This document shows positions 34,615-43,817 of a stretch of DNA of 64,000 bases, piece after piece. The position numbers were made by a program, and so were the translations under genes. How positions within the stretch are numbered: the first letter of the stretch is position 1; every line of letters begins with the position of its first letter. The notes beneath the pieces are model-generated. The model had not been told where the DNA came from, ran no database searches, and was given only the letters and a program-made list of their open reading frames with translations. The stretch comes from Clavibacter sepedonicus (GTDB taxonomy: Bacteria > Actinomycetota > Actinomycetes > Actinomycetales > Microbacteriaceae): NCBI RefSeq assembly GCF_000069225.1, contig NC_010407.1, positions 620,001 through 684,000 of the forward strand, in the 5' to 3' direction.

Positions 34615-35397
34615 ATGGACCTCCCGCTCAGCCGACTCGCCGCCCCGCGCCTCCTCGCCCTGGACTCGGCCGGCTCGACCAACGACGAGCTGTCCCGGCG
34701 GGCGTCCGCTGATCCGGCCGCGTGGCCGGACGGATCCGTCGTGCTCACGCTCGACCAGACGGCGGGACGCGGCCGTCGCGGCCGCGTCTGGACGGCGCCG
34801 CCCGGGCGATGCCTCGCGGTCAGCGTCCTCTGCGCCCCGGGGCGCACGGACCTCGACCCCGGCTGGCTGCCGCTCGTGGCCGGCCTCGCGCTCGTCGCGA
34901 CCCTCCGCGACCTCGTGCCCGCACCGGCCGAGGTCACGCTCAAGTGGCCGAACGACGTGCACGTGGACGGGCGGAAGGTGTCCGGGATCCTCGGCGAGAT
35001 AGTCGCGCCCGGCCGCATGCTCGTGGGGACGGGCCTCAACCTCACGCTCGAGGAGGCCGAGCTGCCGACGCCCACCTCCACGTCGCTGCGGCTGTCGGGC
35101 GTGCAGGATCCGGACGTGGACGCGCTCCTGGCCGCGTACCTGCGGGAGCTCCGCGCCCGGTACCTGGCGTGGGTGGACGCCGACGGCGACGCGCGCGCGT
35201 GCGGACTCGTCGACGAGCTGACCCGCACCTGCGCCACCATCGGCCGCGACGTCCGCGTCGAGCTGCCGGGCGGCGGCGAGCTCCTCGGGCGCGCCACCGG
35301 GGTCGACGACGACGGGCGGCTGACCGTGGAGTCCGCCGGGGATCCGGCCGTCACGTCTGTCGCCGCCGGGGACGTGACGCATCTGCGGTATCAATGA
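34615..35397 (+). CDS. birA: Biotin-[acetyl-CoA carboxylase] ligase, monofunctional
   Basis: Activates biotin with ATP and attaches it to the carboxylase carrier lysine. 260 aa: the catalytic domain has STNDELSRR, the biotinyl-AMP loop [11 protein letters not shown] and [18 protein letters not shown], with a small C-terminal SH3-like domain. There is no N-terminal helix-turn-helix, so unlike the E. coli protein it should not repress biotin genes. It is divergent from the carboxylase beta-epsilon unit, its likely client complex. Confidence 0.95.
   Translation: MDLPLSRLAAPRLLALDSAGSTNDELSRRASADPAAWPDGSVVLTLDQTAGRGRRGRVWTAPPGRCLAVSVLCAPGRTDLDPGWLPLVAGLALVATLRDLVPAPAEVTLKWPNDVHVDGRKVSGILGEIVAPGRMLVGTGLNLTLEEAELPTPTSTSLRLSGVQDPDVDALLAAYLRELRARYLAWVDADGDARACGLVDELTRTCATIGRDVRVELPGGGELLGRATGVDDDGRLTVESAGDPAVTSVAAGDVTHLRYQ
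35389..35394 (+). promoter_or_regulatory. -10 box TATCAA inside the birA 3' end
   Basis: TATCAA overlaps the last codons of birA and lies six bases before the ATG at 35401. The next gene may thus have its own leaderless transcript as well as read-through from birA. Confidence 0.45.
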
Positions 35398-35400
35398 GGC

Positions 35401-36195
35401 ATGGCGCACACGGGTGACACGCAGCGGTACGCACCCGGAGAGGGCGGGCGGGCGCTCCCCGTCCGCGGCGGACGCCGGGCCCGTCGTAAGGCCGAGAAGG
35501 AGGAGCGCCGTCGCGTCGCCGAGGACGAGGCCGGCCGCCTGACCGCGTCGCACGACGTGGATCCGCGCCTCGGCCGCCCTGCCGCCCCTCCTGCCGCCCC
35601 GGCCCAGCAGGTGACGGCCGCCGACCCCGAGCGCGTCCTCGTCCGCCTCCGACCGCACGGCCGCGCGCTCACCCTCCCCGTGCTGCTGCTCCTCGCGATC
35701 TGCCTCGCGGGCGGCTACTTCGGCGCCTGGTTCCCGGAGCCGTGGGAGAACGCGCTGCTGCTGGTCTCGCTCGCGGGCGTCGCGGTCTTCGTCACGCTGC
35801 TCCCCGTGCTCGTGTGGCTCAACCGGCGCTACACGGTGACGACCCGGCGCCTCATCGTCTCGCACGGCTTCTTCGTGCGGACCCGCCAGGAGCTGCTGCA
35901 CTCGCGCGGGTACGACGTGACCCTCCGCCGCGGCCCCCTGCAGCACCTGCACCGCAGCGGCCACGTCTCCATCAACGCCGGCCTCGAGTCGCCCGTCGTG
36001 CTCCGGGACGTGCCGTCCGCGGTGCTCGTCGTCCAGGCCCTGCAGGACCTCATGGAGGAGAACGCCAACATGGTGGCCGAGCGCCGACGCCAGGAGGAGT
36101 CGCGCCGTGGTCGGCCCGGCGACCCGGCCTGGCGTCAGCAGGACGAGGCCCGCTCCGTGTGGCCGGACGACACGCAGCCCTGGCAGCGCGGCTGA
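35401..36195 (+). CDS. PH-domain (bPH2-type) membrane protein
   Basis: 264 aa. A long charged, Arg-rich N-terminus (about 1-85) precedes two membrane helices (about 95-115 and 120-140), then a bacterial PH-like domain beginning RRYTVTTRRLIVSHGFFVRTRQ. This arrangement is common in actinobacterial PH-domain proteins next to biotin ligase. The role is unknown; such domains may bind lipids or other proteins at the membrane. It follows birA by three bases. Confidence 0.85.
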   Translation: MAHTGDTQRYAPGEGGRALPVRGGRRARRKAEKEERRRVAEDEAGRLTASHDVDPRLGRPAAPPAAPAQQVTAADPERVLVRLRPHGRALTLPVLLLLAICLAGGYFGAWFPEPWENALLLVSLAGVAVFVTLLPVLVWLNRRYTVTTRRLIVSHGFFVRTRQELLHSRGYDVTLRRGPLQHLHRSGHVSINAGLESPVVLRDVPSAVLVVQALQDLMEENANMVAERRRQEESRRGRPGDPAWRQQDEARSVWPDDTQPWQRG

Positions 36196-36222
36196 GGTCC
36201 CTACGGTCCCTACGGTCCCTAC
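36196..36222. repeat. 9-bp tandem repeat GGTCCCTAC, three exact units
   Basis: Three identical direct units start on the base after the PH-domain gene stop codon and are followed by GGTGG. This gap separates two convergent genes. Confidence 0.9.
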
Positions 36223-36244
36223 GGTGGATGAGCGGGCCGCCGAC

Positions 36245-36736
36245 CTAGGGGACCGCGATCCGGTCCGCGTCCTCGATCCGGTCGGCGCGTGGGGCGCGAG
36301 CTGGTTCCGCCTGCGGTGCCGCGTGGCGACGGGCGGGGGAGTAGACCCACTGGCGGTAGAGCACGAAGCGCACCGCGGATCCGAGCCCCAGGCCGATGAC
36401 GTTGGCCGAGACGTTGTCGGCCAGCGGCGAAGTGAGCCCCAGCACGTAGTGCGAGACGTAGAGGCACGCGAGCCCGATGACCATGCCGAGCACGCTGACC
36501 GCGAGGAACTCGAGCGCCTCGCGGCCGCGGCGCGTGGTGCGCTGCTTCCCGAAGGTCCAGTAGCGGTTGCCCACCCAGTTGACGGCGATGGCGACGACGG
36601 TCGAGGCGACCTTGGCGAGCAGCGGGCCGGCCTCGACGGCGTCGGGGTGGAGGACCGTGGCGCGCAGCAGGTTGAAGACCGCGAGGTCGACCAGGAAGCC
36701 CGCGCCGCCGACGAGCCCGAACTGCGCGATCTGCAC
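36245..36736 (-). CDS. GtrA-family membrane protein (first of three)
   Basis: 163 aa with four hydrophobic segments and the GtrA signature: FGLVGGAGFLVDLAVFNLL at the start and VNWVGNRYWTFG after the second helix. GtrA proteins are thought to help move polyprenol-linked sugars across the membrane for glycan decoration. The tail of about 30 residues is charged and cytoplasmic. The GTG at 36736 is used; no ribosome-binding site is clear. Convergent with the PH-domain gene and divergent from purK. Confidence 0.87.
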   Translation of the reverse strand: MQIAQFGLVGGAGFLVDLAVFNLLRATVLHPDAVEAGPLLAKVASTVVAIAVNWVGNRYWTFGKQRTTRRGREALEFLAVSVLGMVIGLACLYVSHYVLGLTSPLADNVSANVIGLGLGSAVRFVLYRQWVYSPARRHAAPQAEPARAPRADRIEDADRIAVP

Positions 36737-36895
36737 GCCGAGCGAGGCGAGGGAGCGGCGGGGGGGACATGGGCGGGGTCCGTCCTGGATGGGGGAGGAT
36801 GTCGGGTGGCGCGACGGACCACGTTACCGGTGGTCCCGGGTGCCGGCATTCCCGCCGCATCGGGCGGGCCCACCCACCTGCAGGAGGAGGACACC

Positions 36896-38023
36896 ATGAC
36901 GCCCACCGTCGGAGTCGTCGGAGGCGGACAGCTCGCCCGGATGATGATCGCCCCCGCCGTGGAGCTCGGCATCGGGATCCGCGTGCTCGCCGAGGCGGAC
37001 GGCATGTCCGCCGGGCTCGCCGCATCGGCCGTCGGGGACTACCGCGACCTCGACGCGGTCCGCGCCTTCGCCCGCGACGTGGACGTGATCACGTTCGACC
37101 ACGAGCACGTGCCGCAGCACGTCCTCCGCGCGCTCGTCGCCGAGGGCGTCGCCGTGCACCCGGGACCGGATGCGCTTCTCGTCGCCCAGGATAAGCTGCT
37201 CATGCGCGAGCGGCTCGAGCAGCTGGGCGTCCCGGTGCCCGTGTGGGCGCGCGTCGCCGACCGGGAGGCGCTCGCCGCGTTCCTCGCCGACAACGGCGGC
37301 GTCGCGGTCGTGAAGACGCCGCGCGGCGGCTACGACGGCAAGGGCGTCCGGGTCGTGCGCTCCGCGGACGAGGCCGGCGACTGGTTCGACGCGCTCGGCG
37401 CGGGGGACGCGCTGCTCGCCGAGGAGCTCGTCGACTACGCGCGCGAGCTCGCGCAGTCCGTCGCGCGCCGGCCCTCCGGCGACATCGCCGCGTGGCCCGT
37501 CGTCGAGTCGATCCAGCGCGACGGCGTGTGCGCCGAGGTCATCGCGCCCGCGCACGGCGCGAGCGCGCGGCTCCGCGAGACGGCGGAGGAGATGGCCCGC
37601 GGAATCGCGGAGGGGCTCGGCGTCACGGGCGTCCTCGCGGTCGAGCTGTTCGAGACGGTCGACGGGCGCCTGCTCGTCAACGAGCTGGCCATGCGCCCGC
37701 ACAACACCGGCCACTGGTCGATGGACGGCGCAGTCACCGGCCAGTTCGAGCAGCACCTTCGGGCCGTGCTCGACCTGCCGCTCGGATCCACCCGGCCGCT
37801 CGCGCCGTGGTCGGTCATGATCAACGTGCTGGGCGGCCCGGAGGCCGGCGACATCGCCGACCGCTACCCGCGGGCGCTCGCCGACCAGCCGGAGGCGCGC
37901 TTCCACTTCTACGGCAAGGATCCGCGGCCCGGCCGCAAGGTAGGGCACGTGACCGTGGTGGGCGACGACCTCGACGAGACCGCCTACCGGGCGCGCGCGG
38001 CCGCGGCGTTCTTCCGGGGCTGA
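36896..38023 (+). CDS. purK: N5-carboxyaminoimidazole ribonucleotide synthase PurK
   Basis: ATP-grasp enzyme of purine synthesis that makes N5-CAIR from AIR, bicarbonate and ATP; 375 aa. It starts TPTVGVVGGGQLARMM, has VVKTPRGGYDGKGV in the ATP-grasp fold and ends with the usual LPLGSTRPLAPWSVMINVLG region and short C-terminal domain. A GGAGGAGG ribosome-binding site precedes the ATG. The partner mutase PurE follows after about 135 bp. Confidence 0.95.
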   Translation: MTPTVGVVGGGQLARMMIAPAVELGIGIRVLAEADGMSAGLAASAVGDYRDLDAVRAFARDVDVITFDHEHVPQHVLRALVAEGVAVHPGPDALLVAQDKLLMRERLEQLGVPVPVWARVADREALAAFLADNGGVAVVKTPRGGYDGKGVRVVRSADEAGDWFDALGAGDALLAEELVDYARELAQSVARRPSGDIAAWPVVESIQRDGVCAEVIAPAHGASARLRETAEEMARGIAEGLGVTGVLAVELFETVDGRLLVNELAMRPHNTGHWSMDGAVTGQFEQHLRAVLDLPLGSTRPLAPWSVMINVLGGPEAGDIADRYPRALADQPEARFHFYGKDPRPGRKVGHVTVVGDDLDETAYRARAAAAFFRG

Positions 38024-38145
38024 CCGGGGACGCCGCCCGGTGCGCACGGGGGCGCGCGGCCGGATCCCGCGGGGGCGCAGCGGCCCTCCGCCGACCGGTC
38101 GCGTCCGGGCTGCGTGGCGCGGGCGGGCACCCGGGATCCGGCACC

Positions 38146-38151
38146 TAGCAT
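38146..38151 (+). promoter_or_regulatory. -10 box TAGCAT, leaderless purE
   Basis: TAGCAT is seven bases before the GTG at 38159. The ATG at 38150 overlaps this box and would then be too early to be transcribed. Confidence 0.45.
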
Positions 38152-38158
38152 GGAGCCC

Positions 38159-38674
38159 GTGAATCCCGACACCCCTGCACTCGTCGGCCTCGTCATGGGC
38201 TCCGACTCCGACTGGAACGTGATAGAGAAGGCGTCCCTCGCGCTCGACGCCCTCGGAATCGCCCTCGAGGTCGAGGTGCTGTCCGCGCACCGCACGCCCG
38301 AGCGCATGATCGCCTACGGGCAGAGCGCCCGTGAGCGGGGGATCCGCGTCATCATCGCGGGCGCCGGCGGCGCCGCGCACCTGCCAGGCATGATCGCCTC
38401 GGTCACGACCCTCCCCGTCATCGGCGTGCCCGTGCCCCTCGCGACCCTCGACGGCATGGACTCCCTGCTGTCGATCGTGCAGATGCCGGCCGGCGTCCCC
38501 GTCGCCACCGTCTCCATTGGCGGGGCGGAGAACGCCGGGCTGCTCGCCGCGCGCATCCTCTCCACCTCCGACGACCGCATCGCGGACGCCCTCGCACGCC
38601 ATCGCGCCGAGCTCGCCGAGCTCGTGGAGCGGAAGAACGCTGCCCTGCAGCAGAAGGTGTCGTCGCGCACGTGA
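38159..38674 (+). CDS. purE: N5-carboxyaminoimidazole ribonucleotide mutase PurE
   Basis: Converts N5-CAIR to CAIR in purine synthesis; 171 aa from the GTG at 38159, or 174 aa from the ATG at 38150. The class I signatures [11 protein letters not shown], the catalytic SAHRTPERM and the [14 protein letters not shown] loop are all present. It follows purK. Its stop overlaps the start of an LCP-family gene by four bases (GTGA), tying a purine enzyme to a wall-assembly protein in one transcript. Confidence 0.95.
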   Translation: MNPDTPALVGLVMGSDSDWNVIEKASLALDALGIALEVEVLSAHRTPERMIAYGQSARERGIRVIIAGAGGAAHLPGMIASVTTLPVIGVPVPLATLDGMDSLLSIVQMPAGVPVATVSIGGAENAGLLAARILSTSDDRIADALARHRAELAELVERKNAALQQKVSSRT

Positions 38675-40020
38675 GCCTCACCCAGCCCATCCGGCACCCG
38701 GACAGCCGGTCGCCGCGCATCATGACCACCCGGGCCTGGTGGCTCGTGGTGCTGAACGTCCTCATCCCCGGATCCGCCCAGGTCCTCGCGGGGAGCCGTC
38801 GCCTCGGCCGCGTCGGCCTGGTCTCCACGATGGTCGTGTGGGGGCTCGCCGTCGTCGCGGGCGGGCTCGCGCTCTTCGCGCGCGGCGCGCTCATCCAGGT
38901 CGTGTCCCAGGAGTGGCTGCTCGTCGTGCTGCAGCTGCTCCTCGCGGCCTACGCCGTGCTGTGGGTCGTGCTCGCGCTCGACACGCTGCGGCTCGCGCGC
39001 ATCATCCGCGTCGCGCCGCGGGCCCGCCCGGTCATCGCGGCGCTGTCGGTGCTGCTCATGGTCGGCACGGCCGGATCCGCGGGCTACGCCGCCTACGTCG
39101 TCGGCGTCGGCCGCGGCGCCCTCGGCGGGATCTTCGGCGACTACGCCACCGAGGCCCCCGTCGACGGCCGGTACAACATCATGCTGCTCGGCGGCGACGC
39201 GGGCAGCGACCGCGCGGGCCTGCGCCCGGACAGCATCACCGTGGTCAGCATCGACGCCGACACCGGGCGCGCCACGATGGTGGGCCTGCCGCGCGACATG
39301 GAGAAGGTGCCGTTCTCCGACGGCTCGCCCCTCAAGGAGCGCTACCCGAACGGCTACCAGCGCTGCGACGTGGACGCCTGCATGCTCAACTCCATCTACA
39401 CCGAGGTCGAGGTCTACAAGAAGGACCTCTACCCCGACGCGGAGGAGAAGGGCAGCCTCCCCGGCATCGAGGCGATGCGCGAGGCCGTGCAGGGCGTCAC
39501 GGGGCTCACGATCCAGTACTACGCGCTCATCGACATGCAGGGCTTCTCCGAGATGGTGGACGCGCTCGGCGGCATCGACATCGACGTGAAGCGCCGCATC
39601 GGCATGGGCTCGGGGCACGACGACAAGTTCCGCCCGGTGCCGATCCCGGAGTGGATCGAGCCGGGGCAGCAGAAGCTCGACGGCTACCACGCGCTCTGGT
39701 ACGCGCGCTCGCGCTACCAGGCCACGGACTACGACCGCATGTCGCGCCAGCGCGAGGTGCAGCAGGCGGTGCTGAAGCAGTTCGACCCGGCCAACGTGCT
39801 CACCAAGTTCGACGCGATCGCGCAGGCAGGTCAGCAGGTGGTCAAGACCGACATCCCGCGCGGCATGCTCGGCTACTTCACGCAGCTGGCGCTGAAGACG
39901 AAGGATCAGCCCATCGACGACCTGGAGATCGTGCCGCCGCGGTTCGACTCGCAGAAGCCCGACTTCCCGGCCGTCCGCCAGGCGATCCAGCAGCAGTTCG
40001 CGAACGGCTCCGCGGGCTGA
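38671..40020 (+). CDS. LytR-CpsA-Psr (LCP) family cell-wall ligase
   Basis: LCP proteins transfer polyprenol-linked glycans to peptidoglycan on the outer face of the membrane. 449 aa: about four N-terminal membrane helices (residues 22-150) and an extracellular LCP domain. That domain begins [22 protein letters not shown], with the Arg and Asp of the pyrophosphate site in GLPRDM and [20 protein letters not shown]. The extra helices before the domain are more than the single anchor of classical LytR. The GTG start overlaps the purE stop. The neighbouring glycan genes make it the likely attachment enzyme for their product. Confidence 0.93.
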   Translation: MSLTQPIRHPDSRSPRIMTTRAWWLVVLNVLIPGSAQVLAGSRRLGRVGLVSTMVVWGLAVVAGGLALFARGALIQVVSQEWLLVVLQLLLAAYAVLWVVLALDTLRLARIIRVAPRARPVIAALSVLLMVGTAGSAGYAAYVVGVGRGALGGIFGDYATEAPVDGRYNIMLLGGDAGSDRAGLRPDSITVVSIDADTGRATMVGLPRDMEKVPFSDGSPLKERYPNGYQRCDVDACMLNSIYTEVEVYKKDLYPDAEEKGSLPGIEAMREAVQGVTGLTIQYYALIDMQGFSEMVDALGGIDIDVKRRIGMGSGHDDKFRPVPIPEWIEPGQQKLDGYHALWYARSRYQATDYDRMSRQREVQQAVLKQFDPANVLTKFDAIAQAGQQVVKTDIPRGMLGYFTQLALKTKDQPIDDLEIVPPRFDSQKPDFPAVRQAIQQQFANGSAG

Positions 40021-40036
40021 TCCTCCGGCGCCCGGC

Positions 40037-41176
40037 CTACAGGTCGGCGTGCAGCTGCCAGACCTTCTCGGCGGCGTCGCGCCAGCTGAACGCGCGGGCG
40101 CGATCCTGCCCGACGACCGCGAGGCGCTCGCGCGCGGCCGTGTCGGACAGGAGGCCGCCGATGGCCTCGGCGAGGCGCAGAGGGTAGCCGTCGGGATCCT
40201 CGCGCGGCACCACGACGCCCGCGTCGGCCGCGACCTCGAGGAGGGCCGGCGCGTCCGAGTGCACGACGGGCGTGCCGAAGGACAGCGCCTCCACGACCGG
40301 CAGGCCGAAGCCCTCCGAGAGGCTCGGGTGCACGAAGACCGTGGCGCGGTCGAGGGCGACGGCCAGGTCGGCGTCGGTGAGGGATCCCAGGCTCCGCACG
40401 CGCGACGGGTCGACGCCCGCCTCGTCCGCCACCTGCGCGAGCTCGACGTCGCCCCACGTGGCGGGCCCGACGATGAGGAGTGGCAGGTCGCCGGTCTCGG
40501 GCCGGACCAGCGCCTGCACGAGCGCCTGGACGCCCTTGCGCGGCTCGAGGCTCCCGACGGTGAGCAGGTAGTCGGCAGGCAGGTCCAGCTCGGCCGCACG
40601 GGCGGCCGGGTCCTCGGGCAGGGCGATGCGCGGGCTCACGGCCCCGCCGATCACCCGCACGCGGTCGCCCAGGTCGACGTACCGCGCGAGCTCATCGGCC
40701 AGCGCGTGCGACGGCACGACCACGGCGTCGGCGTGCTTGCGGGCGCGCTTGGCCATGGCCTTCGTCCAGGAGACGGACGCGCTCGTCATGCTCTCGGGGT
40801 GCGTCCACGCGTTGACGTCGTGGATGGTGGCGACGATCTGGTCGTTCGTGTTCACGCGGTCGTGGCGGCGCAGCGGCGCGAGGAGGCCGGGGGCGTGGAC
40901 CATGCCGGTCGTGCCGGGCGTCGGGAGGCCGAGCTGCCAGGCGCGGGAGAGCTCGCGGCGGGGGAGCGGGACGCGCGTGATGCGGGCGAGCCCGGGCAGG
41001 CGCTCCTCGAGGTCGGCCGTCTGCTCGGGCGTGATCGCGGAGACGACGCCCTCGACCTCGCAGCCGCTCGGCGTCGTCGCGACGATCGCGCTCGTCAGGT
41101 CCTCGGCGTAGCGGCCGATGCCGCCGGGCGTGGGGCCGGTCAGCTGGTCGATGATCACGCGCAGCGTGGTGGTCAC
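40037..41176 (-). CDS. GT4-type glycosyltransferase
   Basis: Retaining transferase of the GT-B fold, 379 aa, probably cytoplasmic at the membrane face. The N-half starts [20 protein letters not shown], typical of GT4 mannosyl/rhamnosyl-type enzymes. The C-half carries [11 protein letters not shown] and the nucleotide-sugar motif [19 protein letters not shown]. The GTG at 41176 has GGAGGACC in front; the in-frame ATG at 41221 lacks one. It ends 16 bp from the convergent LCP gene and heads toward the Wzt/Wzm genes in the same direction. Confidence 0.9.
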   Translation of the reverse strand: MTTTLRVIIDQLTGPTPGGIGRYAEDLTSAIVATTPSGCEVEGVVSAITPEQTADLEERLPGLARITRVPLPRRELSRAWQLGLPTPGTTGMVHAPGLLAPLRRHDRVNTNDQIVATIHDVNAWTHPESMTSASVSWTKAMAKRARKHADAVVVPSHALADELARYVDLGDRVRVIGGAVSPRIALPEDPAARAAELDLPADYLLTVGSLEPRKGVQALVQALVRPETGDLPLLIVGPATWGDVELAQVADEAGVDPSRVRSLGSLTDADLAVALDRATVFVHPSLSEGFGLPVVEALSFGTPVVHSDAPALLEVAADAGVVVPREDPDGYPLRLAEAIGGLLSDTAARERLAVVGQDRARAFSWRDAAEKVWQLHADL

Positions 41177-41267
41177 GGTCCTCCATCGCGCGGGTGTCGG
41201 GTCGGCCCGCGGGAGGACCATCGTACCGGCGCTCGCCCGCGGGATCCGGGAGGAGCGCCCGGCGGGG

Positions 41268-42014
41268 TCAGCCCTGGCGCATCCGCTCGACCGCGTCCTT
41301 CGACGGCCCGTCGAACGCGACCCTGCCCGACTGGATGAGGATCCCGCGCTCGCACAGGTCCGACACCATGTCGAGGTCGTGGCTCACGACCACGAGCGTC
41401 TTGCCCTGGTCATGCAGCTCCCGGATCTTCGCGAGGCACTTGCGCTGGAACGGCTCGTCGCCCACCGAGAGGATCTCGTCCACCAGCAGGATGTCGACCT
41501 CGGTGTGGATCGCGACGGAGAACGCGAGGCGCAGGAACATGCCCGAGGAGTAGTGCTTGACCTCGGTGTCGATGAACTTCTCGATCTCGCTGAACTCGAC
41601 GATCTGGTCGAAGCGCGCGTCGATCTCGTGCTGGTCCATGCCGAGGATCGCGGCGTTGAGGTAGATGTTCTCGCGGCCCGAGAGGTCGGGGTGGAAGCCC
41701 GCGCCCACCTCGATGAGCCCGGCGATGCGCCCGCGGGCGAGCACGTCGCCGCTGTCGGGCTGGTAGACGCCCGAGATGAGCTTGAGCAGCGTCGACTTGC
41801 CGGATCCGTTGAATCCCATGAGCGCGACGGACTCGCCGGGCCGCACCTCGAAGCTCACGTCCTCCAGCGCGTTGAACGTCGAGGCGAGCGGCTTCCGGCG
41901 GACGGCCGCGATGACCGTCTCCTTGATGGAGTGCGTGTGGCGGAGGAGGAACGACTTGCGCACGTTCTCCACGATGATGCGCGGGAGCGCGTCCGACTCA
42001 GAGGTCCTGGGCAA
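41268..42014 (-). CDS. wzt: ABC exporter ATPase, Wzt/TagH type
   Basis: Powers export of a polyprenol-linked polysaccharide; 248 aa. Walker A is GFNGSGKST, the signature is YSSGMFLRLAFS, Walker B is ILLVDEIL, with the typical ESVALMG start and SVGDEPFQRKC segment. There is no C-terminal carbohydrate-binding extension, as in TagH-less Wzt of teichoic or galactan exporters. The TTG start at 42014 is supported by GGAGGGG just upstream; it overlaps the permease gene by 17 bases. Confidence 0.93.
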   Translation of the reverse strand: MPRTSESDALPRIIVENVRKSFLLRHTHSIKETVIAAVRRKPLASTFNALEDVSFEVRPGESVALMGFNGSGKSTLLKLISGVYQPDSGDVLARGRIAGLIEVGAGFHPDLSGRENIYLNAAILGMDQHEIDARFDQIVEFSEIEKFIDTEVKHYSSGMFLRLAFSVAIHTEVDILLVDEILSVGDEPFQRKCLAKIRELHDQGKTLVVVSHDLDMVSDLCERGILIQSGRVAFDGPSKDAVERMRQG

Positions 42015-42858
42015 AGCGCCCCTCCAGCTTCTTGAAGACGAGCTGCCCGAGCAGGAGGCTCAGGAGCGAGACGCCGAGGGCGATGAACCCGTACACCCAG
42101 AGGTTCGGCGGCAGCTCGCCGCTGCCGCCCGTGGTGGGGTACCAGAACGCGGCGTGGAACAGCTCGACCGCCGCGGTGACGGGGTTGAGCTGGTAGATCA
42201 CGAGCAGCCAGTCCGGCAGCACCTTGGCGACCTGGGCGTAGGGGTAGAGCACGGGCGAGGCCCAGACGACGACCATGACGATCAGCTCGACGAAGTTCTG
42301 CGAGTCGCGGAACGACACGTTGGCCGCGCCGAAGAGCATGCCCAGGCCGATGGCCAGCGTGCCGATGATGGCGACCGCGAGGAAGATGCCGAGCACCTGC
42401 ACGGGGGTGGGCGCCCAGCCGACGAGGAGGCAGACGACCAGCAGGATCACGAGCTGCGGCAGGAAGTTGACCAGCGCCACGAACGTGCTCGACACCGGGA
42501 ACAGCTCGCGCGGCAGGTAGATCTTCTTGATCAGGGCCCCGTTGTCCACGAGCGACTTCGTGGAGTTCGAGAACGCCTCCGTGTAGAAGTTGATGAGGAT
42601 GATGCCCGAGAACAGGTAGACGGGGTAGTTGACCTGGTTGCGGTTCAGCTGGAGGAACACCCCCATCGCCACGAAGAAGACGGCGAACTGGGCCGCCGGC
42701 TTCACGTACGACCAGAGCCAGCCGAGGACGGACCCGCGGTACCTGACCTGCACCTCCTTCTTCACGAGGAGGGAGAGGAGGTAGCGGCGGCGGTACACGT
42801 CCAGGAGCCCCGCGCCCGTGCCGGGCCTCGAGAACTCCCGGGACTGGGTGCTCGTCAT
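41998..42858 (-). CDS. wzm: ABC exporter permease, Wzm/TagG type
   Basis: Six-helix permease of the ABC-2 polysaccharide exporter family, 286 aa. The N-terminal amphipathic segment LVKKEVQVRYRGSVLGWLWSYVKP and the later RDSQNFVELIVMVVVWASPVLYPY are family landmarks. With the overlapping ATPase gene it forms one exporter. Upstream in the same direction are rmlB and rmlD, so a rhamnose-containing polymer is a reasonable cargo. The mycobacterial galactan exporter has the same two subunits. Confidence 0.93.
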   Translation of the reverse strand: MTSTQSREFSRPGTGAGLLDVYRRRYLLSLLVKKEVQVRYRGSVLGWLWSYVKPAAQFAVFFVAMGVFLQLNRNQVNYPVYLFSGIILINFYTEAFSNSTKSLVDNGALIKKIYLPRELFPVSSTFVALVNFLPQLVILLVVCLLVGWAPTPVQVLGIFLAVAIIGTLAIGLGMLFGAANVSFRDSQNFVELIVMVVVWASPVLYPYAQVAKVLPDWLLVIYQLNPVTAAVELFHAAFWYPTTGGSGELPPNLWVYGFIALGVSLLSLLLGQLVFKKLEGRFAQDL

Positions 42859-42962
42859 GCTCGACACGTGATGGTGCCCTTCGTAACTGCGTGGGGCCCG
42901 CGCGGGGAGCGGAGCGGGAGCGGCTGGGGTGTCCGGGATCGGACCGGACACGAGTGTAACCG

Positions 42963-43817
42963 TCAGCGTGCCCGGAGGACGCCGTGCCCGGCGGCGTCGG
43001 ACAGGGCCTCGCGCCAGTCGCGCAGGGGCGCCAGGCCGACGCGGCCCCAGGCGTCGTGCCCGAGCATCGAGTAGGCGGGGCGCGGGGCCGGCCGCACGAA
43101 GGAGGCGCTGTCGGTGGGGCGGACGCGCTCGGGATCCAGTCCCGCCTCCGCGAAGACGGCCTGCGCGAGCCCGAACCAGGTCGTCTCGCCGGTGGCCGTG
43201 CCGTGGAAGACGCCCGCGGGCGCCCCGGCGTCGACGAGCTCCACGATGCGCGCCGCGAGGTCGACCGTCCAGGTGGGCTGGCCGCGCTGGTCGTCGACCA
43301 CGGAGACCGTGTCGTGCGACGCGGCGAGCCGCAGCATCGTCGACGGGAAGGAGGGGCCGCCTGCGCCGTACAGCCACGCGGTGCGCACGATGCTCGCGCC
43401 GTCGGGGTGTCCGTCGAGCACGAGCCGCTCGCCCTCGGCCTTGGTGCGGCCGTAGGCGGACACCGGCGCGTGCGGGGCATCCTCGGGATAGGGGGTGGTC
43501 GCCGATCCGTCGAAGACGTAGTCGGTGGAGACGTGCACGATGCGGGCGCCCGCCTCCGCGGCGGCGCGCGCGAGCACGCCGGCGCCGGTCGCGTTGATCG
43601 CGCGGGCCTCGTCCTCGTGCTCCTCGGCCGCGTCCACCGCCGTGTACGCGGCGAGGTTGACGACCACGTCGTGCCCGGCGACGGCCGCGCGGACGGCGGC
43701 CTCGTCGGTGATGTCGAGCTCGGCGCGCGCGGGCGCCGTCACGTCGTGGGCGGCGAGGGCCGGGACGAGGTCTTGGCCGAGCATGCCGCGGCCGCCCGTG
43801 ACGAGGATCCGGCTCAC
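42963..43817 (-). CDS. rmlD: dTDP-4-dehydrorhamnose reductase RmlD
   Basis: Last step of dTDP-L-rhamnose synthesis; NAD(P)H-dependent short-chain reductase, 284 aa. It starts SRILVTGGRGMLGQDLVPAL with the dinucleotide loop, has the catalytic Tyr-Lys in SAYGRTKAEGE and the HVSTDYVFDG segment. The GTG at 43817 overlaps the rmlB stop by four bases (GTGA). The other two pathway genes (rmlC, rmlA) are on the opposite strand 1.6 kb away. Confidence 0.95.
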   Translation of the reverse strand: MSRILVTGGRGMLGQDLVPALAAHDVTAPARAELDITDEAAVRAAVAGHDVVVNLAAYTAVDAAEEHEDEARAINATGAGVLARAAAEAGARIVHVSTDYVFDGSATTPYPEDAPHAPVSAYGRTKAEGERLVLDGHPDGASIVRTAWLYGAGGPSFPSTMLRLAASHDTVSVVDDQRGQPTWTVDLAARIVELVDAGAPAGVFHGTATGETTWFGLAQAVFAEAGLDPERVRPTDSASFVRPAPRPAYSMLGHDAWGRVGLAPLRDWREALSDAAGHGVLRAR

